From: Novosphingobium guangzhouense
Lineage (GTDB): Bacteria > Pseudomonadota > Alphaproteobacteria > Sphingomonadales > Sphingomonadaceae
NCBI RefSeq assembly: GCF_002896965.1
Contig: NZ_LYMM01000046.1
Span: 1-46,808 of the forward strand
DNA: 46,808 bases
Direction of reading: 5' to 3'
Positions 24,565-32,995 of the stretch are shown piece by piece. Within the stretch, counting starts at the first letter, position 1. Each line of letters starts with the position of its first letter. The notes under the pieces were generated by a model. It saw only the letters and a list, made by a program, of their open reading frames with translations, did not search any database and was not told the origin of the DNA. The translations under genes were made by a program, and so were the position numbers.

Positions 24565-25690
24565 GGAGCAATGGCGCTACTGCAGCTTCTTCGGCCGCGT
24601 CATTCGCGGCAATTCGCCGCAGATACAGCGCTTCGTAGCTATCAATCATACGGCGCGCATCGCAGGTCTGTTCGGCGCGCCGGCGGCAATCCTCGCGTTT
24701 GAGCGAGAGCGCGGCCTGCGCTGCCTGAGCAAGCGAGCGGACATCGTCCGGGACCGCCAGGACCCCGCAGGTTTCGTCGAGAATTTCCGGGATGGCGCCG
24801 CGTGCGAAGGCCGCGACAGGCACACCGCACGCCAATGATTCCGCGACAACCAGACCGTAAGGTTCGTCCCACATCGGCGTGCACAGGAAAGCGCGTGCAC
24901 CTCCTACCAGCCTCGCGAGCGCACCATGATCGAGATGACCGACATGCACTGCATTGCGGCCAAGATGCGGTTTTATCCGCGCCTCGAAATAGGCCTGGTC
25001 CAGGACCGGGCCTGCGATATGCAAAGGCAAGCCGATCATCCTTGCGGCCTCTATCGCAAAGTGCAGACCCTTTTCCGGCACTATGCGCCCGTACCAGACG
25101 AGATAGGGCGTCGGGTCGGGCTCCGGGCTGAACGCAAATCCATCAAGGTCGATACCGTTGAGAATGATTTGGTCGGTTCGCGCCACGTGATCCCACAGAT
25201 CTGCCACCGAGCGCGAGACGGCGGCGAAGCTGTGACTGGCCGCAGTGCAGAGGCGCACGCCGCTCTCGAGCCAACAGAACGGCGGTGTGTGTAGGGTCGT
25301 GACCATCGGCATGGGAAGGGTCTCGGCCATGGACACTGGCAGGTAGTGCAGCGAGTTGTTGTGGACCACATCGAACGGCCGGTGCCGCAGGTTTTTCATC
25401 AGCGTCAGATAGGCATGATGCTCCTTGAAAAACGCTACGTCCTGGGCCTCGGCAGTTCCGACCTCGGCCAGGGCCGTGGCGTCGCAGACCGCCTCAAGAC
25501 CCAATGAGACATCCGATCGCGCCGAGGCAAAGACCGTTACATCATGTCCCCTCCCGCGCAGCGCGCGGGCGAGCAGATGGGTGTGCATCTCAAGACCTCC
25601 CGCGAAGGGTTCGCGGATCGGATACTTGAGATGAGAGATTATGGCGATGCGCAGTCGCCTGGAGCTGTGAGGGGCAGCCGGGAGGGGCAT
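24557..25690 (-). CDS. GT4-family glycosyltransferase
   Basis: A GT-B transferase of 377 residues. After the start MPLPAAPHSSRRLRIAIISH, the N-terminal domain has GGLEMHTHLLARALRGRGHDVTV, and the C-terminal domain has the EX7E motif EPYGLVVAES. I choose ATG 25690 with GAGAGGG upstream; the longer frame overlaps katE by about 100 bases. It is the first gene of the overlapping group and begins 40 bases after the katE stop, so it may share a message with the catalase. Confidence 0.9.
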   Translation of the reverse strand: MPLPAAPHSSRRLRIAIISHLKYPIREPFAGGLEMHTHLLARALRGRGHDVTVFASARSDVSLGLEAVCDATALAEVGTAEAQDVAFFKEHHAYLTLMKNLRHRPFDVVHNNSLHYLPVSMAETLPMPMVTTLHTPPFCWLESGVRLCTAASHSFAAVSRSVADLWDHVARTDQIILNGIDLDGFAFSPEPDPTPYLVWYGRIVPEKGLHFAIEAARMIGLPLHIAGPVLDQAYFEARIKPHLGRNAVHVGHLDHGALARLVGGARAFLCTPMWDEPYGLVVAESLACGVPVAAFARGAIPEILDETCGVLAVPDDVRSLAQAAQAALSLKREDCRRRAEQTCDARRMIDSYEALYLRRIAANDAAEEAAVAPLLHA

Positions 25691-25730
25691 GACGCCCTCT
25701 CCCGGGCAGGCGTCGTCACTGCCGGCAGGG

Positions 25731-27959
25731 TCAGGCTGCAGACTGTGCATCCAGGTCCACCTCCAGCTCGCGCGGCCAGTGGCGCAAGGTGCGGCATGCC
25801 TCCAGGAAGGCAGTCGCGTCCCTGGCACTCGTCAGAGGGAGACAGGCTTCGTCGAGATCGTCGGCGATTCCGGCCTTGGCGAACAGCGGCTGCGCTTCGG
25901 CGGAGAAACCGATGAACTTGCAGTGCGCGAAGGCATCAGTGACGAAATCCTTCGCCGGCGCATCGTTGGCCAGAAGCGCGGCGCCCTCCGCGGAAACCAC
26001 GAGGGCCACCGCATCGTACAGTACCGAGGGACCGCCATCGATCTTCTGCTTGGCAGCCACAGTCTTGCCGTCGGAAAGCGTCACGCCTGCGATCTTGGGC
26101 GCGATGACCTCATAGACGGCACCTTCCTTCTCGATCGCCTTCACAAGAGCGGCAAAGAGCTTGGCGTCGGCACCGTCGGTGAGCAGGATCCCGAGTTTGC
26201 GCCCCTTGAACGTGGCAGGGCCGTTCCGGACGATGCTCAGTTTCTCCGAAGGCGGCAAATCGGTAATGGGCGCGCATGCTGCCCGCGCCCGATCAGGCAG
26301 CGCCATCCCTAGCCCGTCGGCGACCGTGGCCGCCAGACCTTCGTCGACATTGAGGAGATGGGAAAGCGTCCTCAAGCGAATGTCGGGGCGCTCGACCTTG
26401 GAGAGCTCGAACACCAGCGCATCGCCGATATGCTTTTGCTCTATCGGGGTCTGCGAAACGAAGAACTGCCGTGCCTGGCTGTAGTGATCGGCAAAGGTTT
26501 CCGAACGGATACGCTGCTTGGGGCCATCGGCGACCTCCTCGAAAGTTGTGAAGCCACGAGCCGGATCTTCGCGGGGACCGCCATCGGTCGGCCCCCAGCT
26601 GTTGGGCTCGTAGTTCGCCCGTCCCTTGGGGTTGCGCATCGCCATGTGCCCGTCCTGCTGGAAATGATGCATCGGGCACTTGGGGGCGTTGATCGGAATA
26701 TGGGTGAAGTTGGGGCCGCCCAGACGCTTGATCTGGGTGTCGAGATACGAGAAGTTGCGGCCCTGGAGTAGCGGATCGTTCGAGAAGTCGATGCCGGGCG
26801 GCACGTTCTGCGTGCAGAAGGCAACCTGCTCGGTCTCCGCGAAGAAATTGTCGACCACCCGGTCGAGCACCAGGCGGCCCACCACCCGCACCGGCACGAG
26901 TTCTTCTGGGATGAGTTTGGTGGCATCGAGGACGTCGAAGTCGAAGCTTTCAGCGAAAGCATCGTCAAACAGCTGCACGCCCAGCTCCCACTCGGGATAA
27001 TCGCCCGAATTGATCGCATCCCACAAGTCGCGGCGATGGAAGTCCGGATCGGCGCCGTTGATCTTGACAGCCTCATTCCACAGAACGGACTGCAGCCCCT
27101 GTTTCGGCTTCCAGTGGAACTTGACGAAGGTCGATCGGCCTTGTGCGTCAAGCAGGCGGAAGGTGTGGACCCCGAAGCCTTCCATAGTACGGAAGGAGCG
27201 AGGAATGGCACGGTCCGACATGGCCCACATGATCATGTGGAAGCTTTCCGGCGTCAGACTGATAAAGTCCCAGAAATTGTCATGCGCGGTCTGTGCCTGG
27301 GGGAAGGCGCGATCCGGCTCCGGCTTTGCTGCATGGATGAGGTCGGGGAACTTCATCGCATCCTGGATGAAGAAGACCGGGATATTGTTGCCGACAAGAT
27401 CCCAGTTACCTTCCTGGGTATAGAGCTTGACGGCAAAGCCGCGCACATCGCGGGCCAGATCCACCGAACCCTTGGATCCGGCAACCGTCGAAAAGCGTAC
27501 GAAGGCCGGGGTCTTTTCGCCGACCCGCTGAAACACATCTGCACGCGTGACGTCGGCAAGGCTGTCGGTCAGCTCGAAATAGCCGTGGGCGGCATAGCCG
27601 CGCGCATGGACCACGCGCTCGGGGATACGCTCGTGGTCGAAATGGAACATCTTCTCGCGAAAATGAAAATCCTCCAGCAAGGTCGGCCCCCGCGCGCCCT
27701 GCTTGAGACTGTTCTGGTTGTCCGAAACCGGAACCCCTTGCTGTGTGGTCATTACCGCGACATCGCCACCCGCGCTTTGCCGGGTTTCGCCGCCCGGACC
27801 CTGAGGTTCTTCATACGCAAAGGAGATTTTTGCGTCGGCCGGGATCGGCTCGGCCTTCTGTGGCGATTCCCCTGCCATATCGGCACCTGCCAGGTCGGCC
27901 TGGGTGCGGGGGGCACGCCGGGAAGAGGATGACGGCGATCGGGAGGGGGTCTTGGCCAT
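25731..27959 (-). CDS. katE: Large-subunit clade II catalase (KatE/HPII type)
   Basis: A monofunctional haem catalase of 742 residues with the extra C-terminal DJ-1/PfpI-like domain (from about residue 590) that marks the large-subunit group. The active site is around RVVHARGYAAHGYFEL (catalytic His) and NNIPVFFIQDAMKFPDLIHA. The proximal haem ligand Tyr lies in FSYLDTQIKRLGGPNF, followed by INAPKCPMHHFQQDGHM. Of two ATGs six bases apart (27965 and 27959) I choose 27959, since AAGGA lies six bases before it. KatE is usually induced in stationary phase and oxidative stress. The divergent neighbour is a Crp/Fnr gene. Confidence 0.97.
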   Translation of the reverse strand: MAKTPSRSPSSSSRRAPRTQADLAGADMAGESPQKAEPIPADAKISFAYEEPQGPGGETRQSAGGDVAVMTTQQGVPVSDNQNSLKQGARGPTLLEDFHFREKMFHFDHERIPERVVHARGYAAHGYFELTDSLADVTRADVFQRVGEKTPAFVRFSTVAGSKGSVDLARDVRGFAVKLYTQEGNWDLVGNNIPVFFIQDAMKFPDLIHAAKPEPDRAFPQAQTAHDNFWDFISLTPESFHMIMWAMSDRAIPRSFRTMEGFGVHTFRLLDAQGRSTFVKFHWKPKQGLQSVLWNEAVKINGADPDFHRRDLWDAINSGDYPEWELGVQLFDDAFAESFDFDVLDATKLIPEELVPVRVVGRLVLDRVVDNFFAETEQVAFCTQNVPPGIDFSNDPLLQGRNFSYLDTQIKRLGGPNFTHIPINAPKCPMHHFQQDGHMAMRNPKGRANYEPNSWGPTDGGPREDPARGFTTFEEVADGPKQRIRSETFADHYSQARQFFVSQTPIEQKHIGDALVFELSKVERPDIRLRTLSHLLNVDEGLAATVADGLGMALPDRARAACAPITDLPPSEKLSIVRNGPATFKGRKLGILLTDGADAKLFAALVKAIEKEGAVYEVIAPKIAGVTLSDGKTVAAKQKIDGGPSVLYDAVALVVSAEGAALLANDAPAKDFVTDAFAHCKFIGFSAEAQPLFAKAGIADDLDEACLPLTSARDATAFLEACRTLRHWPRELEVDLDAQSAA

Positions 27960-28149
27960 GGTCATTCCTTATGGATTGATTTGCCCACCCAACCCGGGAG
28001 CTTGTTGCGGGTTGCCGCTTAAAATCGGAAATTAACTTGGGTCAAAACGATTTGTTGGCTGCGGCTGGAAACGGATTTGGAGAGCTGTCCGTTAGGGATC
28101 GAGCGTGCGAAAGCGCACTGCCTCGACAACCGAATTGAAAAAGGTCTCA
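27960..28149. promoter_or_regulatory. Divergent region katE / Crp-Fnr
   Basis: The 190 bases must carry promoters both ways. On the plus strand GGAAAC-N17-CGTT (28067-28093) is close to the EcfG stress promoter and would serve the Crp/Fnr gene. On the minus strand no consensus promoter for katE is visible, nor an FNR or OxyR site. Confidence 0.5.
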
Positions 28150-28884
28150 ATGTTCACGGATCGCTTTCTCAGGTTCAAGCGCGGCATGAGTCTCGACGCC
28201 AACGAACGCCTCCTGCTTGAGACATCCATTGACGAGGTGCGCACCGTTGATGCGCGCAGGATCGTCATTCGCTCAAGGACGAGGCTTCAGGAAAGCACAC
28301 TTCTGGTCGAAGGTTTCATGTCGCGTTATATCGATGACAGAAACGGAATGCGTCAGCTTGTCGCCATTCACGTACCGGGTGATTTCGTCGATCTGCATGC
28401 CTATCCGCTGCAAACTCTCGACCATGATGTGGCGACCATGACATCAGCGACGATCGCGATCGTGCGCCACGAAGCGCTTGACGCGATCATCCATGAGCAG
28501 CCGCAAATGAGCCGCAAATTGTGGTTCTCGACGCTCATCGATGCCGCGATCCATCGTGCCTGGCTGTTTCGGCTCGGACGGCTCGACGCTGTCGGCAGGA
28601 TCGCGCACTTCCTTTGCGAAACCAATGCCCGGCTTTTTTCGGCGGGGCTGAGCGATGGCCGCCGGTTTGCTCTTCCACTGACTCAGACCGACCTCGCTGA
28701 AATCTGCGGCCTTACCAATGTTCACGTCAATCGCGTCATGCGCCAGCTACGTGAAGCGAAGGTGTGCGTGTTTCGCTCGTCCCTTGTCGAGATTCTTGAT
28801 ATCGAACAGCTCGTCAAGCTGGGGCAGTTCGACCCCGATTACCTCTACCTCGAAGACCCGGATCCCGTCCTTCCCTCTCACTGA
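28150..28884 (+). CDS. Crp/Fnr-family transcriptional regulator
   Basis: A regulator of 244 residues: an N-terminal cNMP-binding-like beta barrel (about 20-140; VEGFMSRYIDD and IHVPGDFVDLHAY) and a C-terminal Crp-type winged helix (LTQTDLAEICGLTNVHVNRVMRQLREA). There are no N-terminal cysteines for an FeS cluster, so it is not an FNR-type oxygen sensor. The ligand is unknown. I choose ATG 28150, with AAGG five bases upstream, over GTG 28105. Divergent from katE with a stress-type promoter, so it may be part of the stress network. Confidence 0.88.
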   Translation: MFTDRFLRFKRGMSLDANERLLLETSIDEVRTVDARRIVIRSRTRLQESTLLVEGFMSRYIDDRNGMRQLVAIHVPGDFVDLHAYPLQTLDHDVATMTSATIAIVRHEALDAIIHEQPQMSRKLWFSTLIDAAIHRAWLFRLGRLDAVGRIAHFLCETNARLFSAGLSDGRRFALPLTQTDLAEICGLTNVHVNRVMRQLREAKVCVFRSSLVEILDIEQLVKLGQFDPDYLYLEDPDPVLPSH

Positions 28885-28895
28885 GAGCGTTCAGC

Positions 28896-29090
28896 ATGAC
28901 CCAAGCGCCACCCCCCCCGCAGCCGCATGACGACCCCGGTATCGCCAGCGCAGAAGATGGCGTGGTAATCCTCGATGGGCCCAATGGCCTGGCGGTCACC
29001 ATGACGGCTCAGGCCGCAGCCAGGACCGGCCAAAGCCTGATTGAGGCAGCCGACCTGGCCGAGAAACAGGTTCGCGATCAAAGCGCATAA
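28896..29090 (+). CDS. Small hypothetical protein
   Basis: A protein of 64 residues, begun 12 bases after the Crp/Fnr stop. A proline-rich start (APPPPQPHDD) is followed by GVVILDGPNGLAVTMTAQAAARTGQSLIEAA. Similar small proteins (DGPxGxAVTMT) are common in sphingomonads, function unknown. It is probably in the same message as the regulator. Confidence 0.6.
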   Translation: MTQAPPPPQPHDDPGIASAEDGVVILDGPNGLAVTMTAQAAARTGQSLIEAADLAEKQVRDQSA

Positions 29091-29143
29091 ATTTCCCGAA
29101 TTTTTCATGCCCTGCTCCATCACGGATTGGATCGGGCCAGCGA

Positions 29144-29168
29144 GGAACCAACGCGGGCTGGCCCTGTT
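29144..29168 (+). promoter_or_regulatory. Candidate stress-sigma promoter of lovK
   Basis: GGAAC at 29144-29148, 16 bases, then TGTT at 29165-29168 (consensus CGTT). It lies 44 bases before the lovK GTG. In Caulobacter the LovK/LovR pair feeds into the general stress response, so control of its own genes by EcfG is plausible. Confidence 0.45.
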
Positions 29169-29211
29169 CTTCCAAGTGCGCGATGTCCTTTGGTATTCGC
29201 CGGAGGAACTT

Positions 29212-30315
29212 GTGAAGCAGAGCGACGACTGGCACCTGACGGATATTCTCGATTACGAGCATGGCCGTGGTGATCCGTTTGCAGCAGCCGTGCGCGCCAC
29301 CCGCATGCCGATGGTCATCACTGATCCGGCGCAGGACGATAACCCTATCGTTTTTTGTAATGTCGCGTTTCAGACGCTGACGGGCTATTCACGCGCAGAG
29401 ATTATCGGGAGAAACTGCCGGTTTCTGCAGGGGCCCGACAGCGACGCCGGGGCGGTAGCCAAGGTCCGCGAAGCGATCGATGCGGGACACGATGTCGATG
29501 TCGATATTCTCAACTATCGCAAGGACGGCTAGACGTTCTGGAATGCCTTGTATCTCTCCCCGGTCCGCGATCAGGGGGGCGCGATCCGCTTCTTCTTTGC
29601 CTCGCAGATGGACGTCACCGAGCGTGTCGAGGCGCAGAAGATCATCAGTGACCAGAAGCATTTGGTAGAGCAGGAGGTGGAGCGGCGCACCGCCGACTTG
29701 CGCCGTGCGTTGGAGGCGAAAACGATCCTGCTGCATGAGGTCGATCACCGGGTCAAAAACAACCTGACGATGATCGGCTCGTTACTGCGTCTTCAGGTTC
29801 GAACGATTGACGACCCTGTTGTCGCCAGCAGGCTTGGCTCCATGCTGGAACGCGTGGATGCGCTGGCCACCGTGCATCGTCAACTCTACCAGTCTCACGA
29901 CATTACCCTTTTCGATCTCGGAACATTTGCACAGAGCCTTGCGATCGATGTCGTCGGCGCAAGCGGGCGGGACGACATTCGCCTTCGTATCGATGCGCAA
30001 CCGCTTCTTGTCGACGCGGCCAATGCCTCCGCGCTCGGTCTCATCTTGAACGAAATCCTGACCAACGCCATCAAGCATGGATTTGCTGATGGTCGGGGCG
30101 GTTGCCTCACGCTGTCGGTCGAGCGTGAAGATGGTCGAGGTATGATCCGGATTTGCGACGATGGACCGGGCCTGCCGGCCGCGAAGCGCACCAGGAGCAT
30201 CGGGACTGCGCTGATCGCGAGGCTCGCCAGCCAGGCCAATGCTGAGGCCGAATGGACCGGCAACAATCCCGGCACCTGCGTCACCATAACCTTTCCGCGT
30301 AGCGAGACGACATAA
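29212..30315 (+). pseudogene. lovK: LovK-type LOV histidine kinase with in-frame TAG
   Basis: A LOV-HWE/HisKA_2 kinase. From GTG 29212 (GGAGGAA upstream) the LOV domain has GRNCRFLQG with flavin cysteine Cys69. At 29530-29532 the codon expected to be Ser or Thr in NYRKDG-TFWNAL is TAG; the rest follows in the same frame. The kinase part (from about 29680) has the HisKA_2 H box LHEVDHRVKNNL (His at codon 179) and an ATPase with NEILTNAIKHGF and CDDGPGLP. The gene ends at 30315 with its TAA overlapping the lovR ATG. As written only a 106-residue LOV domain would be made, unless a TTG at 29548 restarts translation. A single base (TCG to TAG) would explain it. Confidence 0.85.
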
Positions 30316-30760
30316 TGACCCCTGTGATGAATATCCTGATTGTCGAAGACGAGCTTCTTCTCGCCATGGACATCGAGGCTATAGTGGAGGACAGCGGCCA
30401 CAAGGTCGTTGGCGAGGCCGCAAGCCTGAAGGACGTTCAGGATCTGCCCGATGCGACCAACCCGCATCTTGCATTTGTCGATGTTCATCTTGCGAACGGT
30501 TCCAGCGGACTTGATGTCTGCCGGCTTATCCAGGAAAGATGGCCCGATGCATTAGTGATTTTCGTCACCGCGAATGTCGCCAGGATCCCCGATGATTTTT
30601 CCGGCGCGCATGTGTTATCGCCAAGCCCTTCTCTCATGCGGGGATGACGCACGCGATCCACTATCTGGCCAACGGCGTGTTTGATCCTCCTCCTCATGTC
30701 CAGAAGCCGGCAAGTCTTACTTGTTCGCACCATCTTGAGCAGCGCTGGGCCCTCGCCTGA
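30315..30760 (+). pseudogene. lovR: LovR-type single-domain response regulator, frameshifted
   Basis: A stand-alone receiver domain beginning MNILIVEDELLLAMDIEAIV, with acidic residues Glu11/Asp12 and phospho-acceptor Asp56 (FVDVHLANG). After VARIPDDFSGAH the frame runs to a wrong stop at 30647. The correct continuation (VIAKPFSHAGMTHAIHYLANG, with the conserved Lys-Pro) is found one base out of frame and stops at 30760. One base, probably a G near 30610, is missing. A repaired protein would be about 148 residues. In Caulobacter LovR dampens the stress response together with LovK. Confidence 0.8.
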
Positions 30761-31040
30761 TATCGCGCACGTGCCGTGCCGTACCAAGAAGCCGATTTGC
30801 CCAAACGGACAGGCGCGGCATGTCGATAGCAATTCGCCTGAAAAGGGCAGCACGCGTGTGTTCCCGAATTTCATCGCGGATAAGGGAAGCGCTACCCTCT
30901 CCCACTTGTCCGAAATCGCAGTGGTGCCGGGCCTGCCTGCCGCCGCAGTTCTTGTGACGTCCGGGCCCTCGACAGCGCGCGAGACACGGCAATGGAACTT
31001 CGCGGCTGTACCGGCTCTTCCTTGTTGAAAGGAGATCGAC

Positions 31041-31322
31041 ATGGAACACACCACTTCTGTGGGGCCCGAAGCGGCCCGCCCGGACGACAAGCATGAATTG
31101 CCGGGGTCGACTGGGCGCGTCGATGCCCACGATGCCAACGAACTCGACCTCAGGCACGGCCGCGCCGGCGCCGAGGCCAAGCCGTTTTCGCCTGTACGCC
31201 GGGGAGCCGCGAAAGCAGATCCGTCGCCGCAGAACAAAGGGTTGGTCTCCGAGCGGCGTACGGCTGGCAGAGATGACGGGATAAGCAACTCGACTGCGGA
31301 AGCTACCAGCTCCGGACACTGA
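31041..31322 (+). CDS. Small hydrophilic protein
   Basis: A protein of 93 residues with a strong AAAGGAGA site seven bases before ATG 31041. It is rich in Asp, Glu, Arg, Gly and Ala, without hydrophobic stretches, and probably disordered. No family recognised. GGAAC stands upstream at about 30993 but no CGTT follows at the right distance. It resembles the other hydrophilic stress-type proteins of this window in composition. Confidence 0.6.
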   Translation: MEHTTSVGPEAARPDDKHELPGSTGRVDAHDANELDLRHGRAGAEAKPFSPVRRGAAKADPSPQNKGLVSERRTAGRDDGISNSTAEATSSGH

Positions 31323-31803
31323 CGGCGTGGGTGACCTCCCGCAACACTTACGCCTATTTTCAACAGCGTCGAACGCCCGAACAAGGTCCCGTGGAGTCTT
31401 CCAGCCAGCCCCTTTGTCGTCTGAGACGGGAGATATCGGATCTGTATGGGCAATCGCGGCAGCATAGCTGCTTCTATATGCTTCGGTCTGACAAGTCGGC
31501 CGCTGATCGCTCAGGTCAACCATCTCGAGAAGCGGCATGAGCGAGGGGCCGGATCTGAAATGGAACGGTCCGTGTCGCTCTCCCTTTTTCCTGTCGGTAA
31601 AGCGCGAGCAACAGCCATCCGTGAAAAACCGTGCTTCGCGCTGCGAAGGGCCTGGAGGCGAACCGCGTCAGGGACCAGCAGGTAGGCTGATAAAAGGTCT
31701 TAACCCAGATCAATGCTGCCCAAGCGGACCTTGCGGTTTTCGCCTTGACCGCCACTTATTGTGCAGTGCAGCACAATAGCGGCCCTGACCCGAAGGAATT
31801 GGC
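31323..31803. other. Intergenic stretch upstream of the esterase
   Basis: No gene is supported. Apart from the TGC-rich palindrome at 31757-31778, annotated separately, nothing stands out. Confidence 0.4.
31757..31778. promoter_or_regulatory. Candidate PhaR-type operator
   Basis: An inverted repeat with perfect 8-base arms, TATTGTGC-N6-GCACAATA. With its centre it gives a TGC-rich sequence (TTGTGC-AGTGCA-GCACAA) of the type bound by PhaR, the polyhydroxyalkanoate-responsive repressor. It ends 25 bases before the PHB depolymerase-family gene. The match is to the general TGC motif, not a checked site. Confidence 0.5.
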
Positions 31804-32967
31804 ATGCGGAAGATTTCGGACACGATCAGCCGTCTCGCAGCCCTACGGGCTGCCGGAAACGCAAATACCTTTCTCCCAGCAAGCAGCCGGTTGGCGCGAC
31901 TCTCCAATTTCGGTCCGAATCCCGGAGCACTGAATGGATATGTCTATATTCCTCAAACGCTGAGGACGAACGCTGCGCTGGTCGTTGTCCTGCACGGCTG
32001 CACGCAAAATGCCGCCGGATACGACATCGGCGCGGGATGGTCGGACATGGCGGACCGGCACGGATTTGCGCTTATCTTCCCCGAGCAACAACGCCAGAAC
32101 AATCCCAATCTATGCTTCAACTGGTTCTCACCGGGCGACAACCGGCGCGATGCAGGCGAAGCGCTTTCGATCCGACAGATGGTTGCTGCGGTCACCGCGC
32201 GGCACGGACTGGATCAGGCACGCGTGTTCGTGACCGGTTTGTCGGCAGGCGGAGCAATGACCTCGGTCATGCTCGCGGCCTATCCGGAGGTGTTCGCGGG
32301 GGGCGCGATCATTGCTGGTCTGCCCTACGGATGTGCAAATACGGTCCCGCAGGCGTTCGACCGGATGCGCGGACACGGCATGCCGAGCGGTTTGGAACTG
32401 ACGGCACTGGTTCGCAGCGCTTCGGACTACGAAGGACCATGGCCCACGCTATCGATCTGGCATGGCACCGCCGATGCGACCGTGAGCCACGACAATGCCC
32501 AGGCTATCATCGACCAATGGCGCACCCTGCATGGCGCTCGGAAGGCGCCCGATCACCTCGAGGCTATCGGAGCGCATGCCCGTCGCACCTGGACCGACGC
32601 AGCGGGTCGCGAAGTAATCGAGTTGTACACCATCCACGGCATGGGTCATGGCACTCCGCTCGACACCCTGAGCGCCGACGGGTGCGGAGCCAGCGGTCCC
32701 TATCTGCTGGAGGCGAATATTTCTTCAACTCAGCGCATCTGCCACTTCTGGGGACTTGCTCACGAGACTGAGACAGGGGCCGCCAAGGTTGCGAAGCAGC
32801 CTGCGCTCGGCCCATCAGACCAGGAGGCAGCTCATGACTCGATCAGCAATGCAATGCCGCCGATTTTTGCACGCCGCCCCTTCGCCCATGACCAGCAAGC
32901 GCATCGCACCGGCGGCGTACGCAAGGTCATCGAAGATGCGCTGCGGAGCGCTGGACTGATGCGATGA
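31804..32967 (+). CDS. PHB depolymerase-family esterase (LpqC/CE1-like)
   Basis: An alpha/beta hydrolase of 387 residues. It shows the HGCTQNAAGYDIGAGW oxyanion region, the nucleophile GLSAGGAM (Ser), and GHGTPLD near the end with the catalytic His. The family includes short-chain PHA depolymerases and feruloyl/polyester esterases. AAGGAA precedes ATG 31804. No classical signal peptide is seen, so the enzyme may be intracellular and act on stored granules. A TGC-rich palindrome just upstream supports a link to polyhydroxyalkanoate turnover. A weak hairpin separates it from the convergent N-formylglutamate amidohydrolase. Confidence 0.88.
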   Translation: MRKISDTISRLAALRAAGNANTFLPASSRLARLSNFGPNPGALNGYVYIPQTLRTNAALVVVLHGCTQNAAGYDIGAGWSDMADRHGFALIFPEQQRQNNPNLCFNWFSPGDNRRDAGEALSIRQMVAAVTARHGLDQARVFVTGLSAGGAMTSVMLAAYPEVFAGGAIIAGLPYGCANTVPQAFDRMRGHGMPSGLELTALVRSASDYEGPWPTLSIWHGTADATVSHDNAQAIIDQWRTLHGARKAPDHLEAIGAHARRTWTDAAGREVIELYTIHGMGHGTPLDTLSADGCGASGPYLLEANISSTQRICHFWGLAHETETGAAKVAKQPALGPSDQEAAHDSISNAMPPIFARRPFAHDQQAHRTGGVRKVIEDALRSAGLMR

Positions 32968-32968
32968 T

Positions 32969-32993
32969 GGCAGCCCCCGATTGCAGGGGTGCC
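32969..32993. terminator. Hairpin between convergent genes
   Basis: GGCAGCCCC and GGGGTGCC form a stem with one mismatch around an 8-base loop. It sits in the 28 bases between two convergent stop codons and could act as a bidirectional terminator. Confidence 0.5.
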
Positions 32994-32995
32994 GA

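Noticed and set aside
27036..27932. 298-residue plus-strand frame inside katE
   Set aside because: It is antisense to an unmistakable catalase.
30485..31538. Two long minus-strand frames over lovR and the small hydrophilic gene
   Set aside because: They are antisense to supported genes, overlap each other in different frames, and have no ribosome site or motifs.
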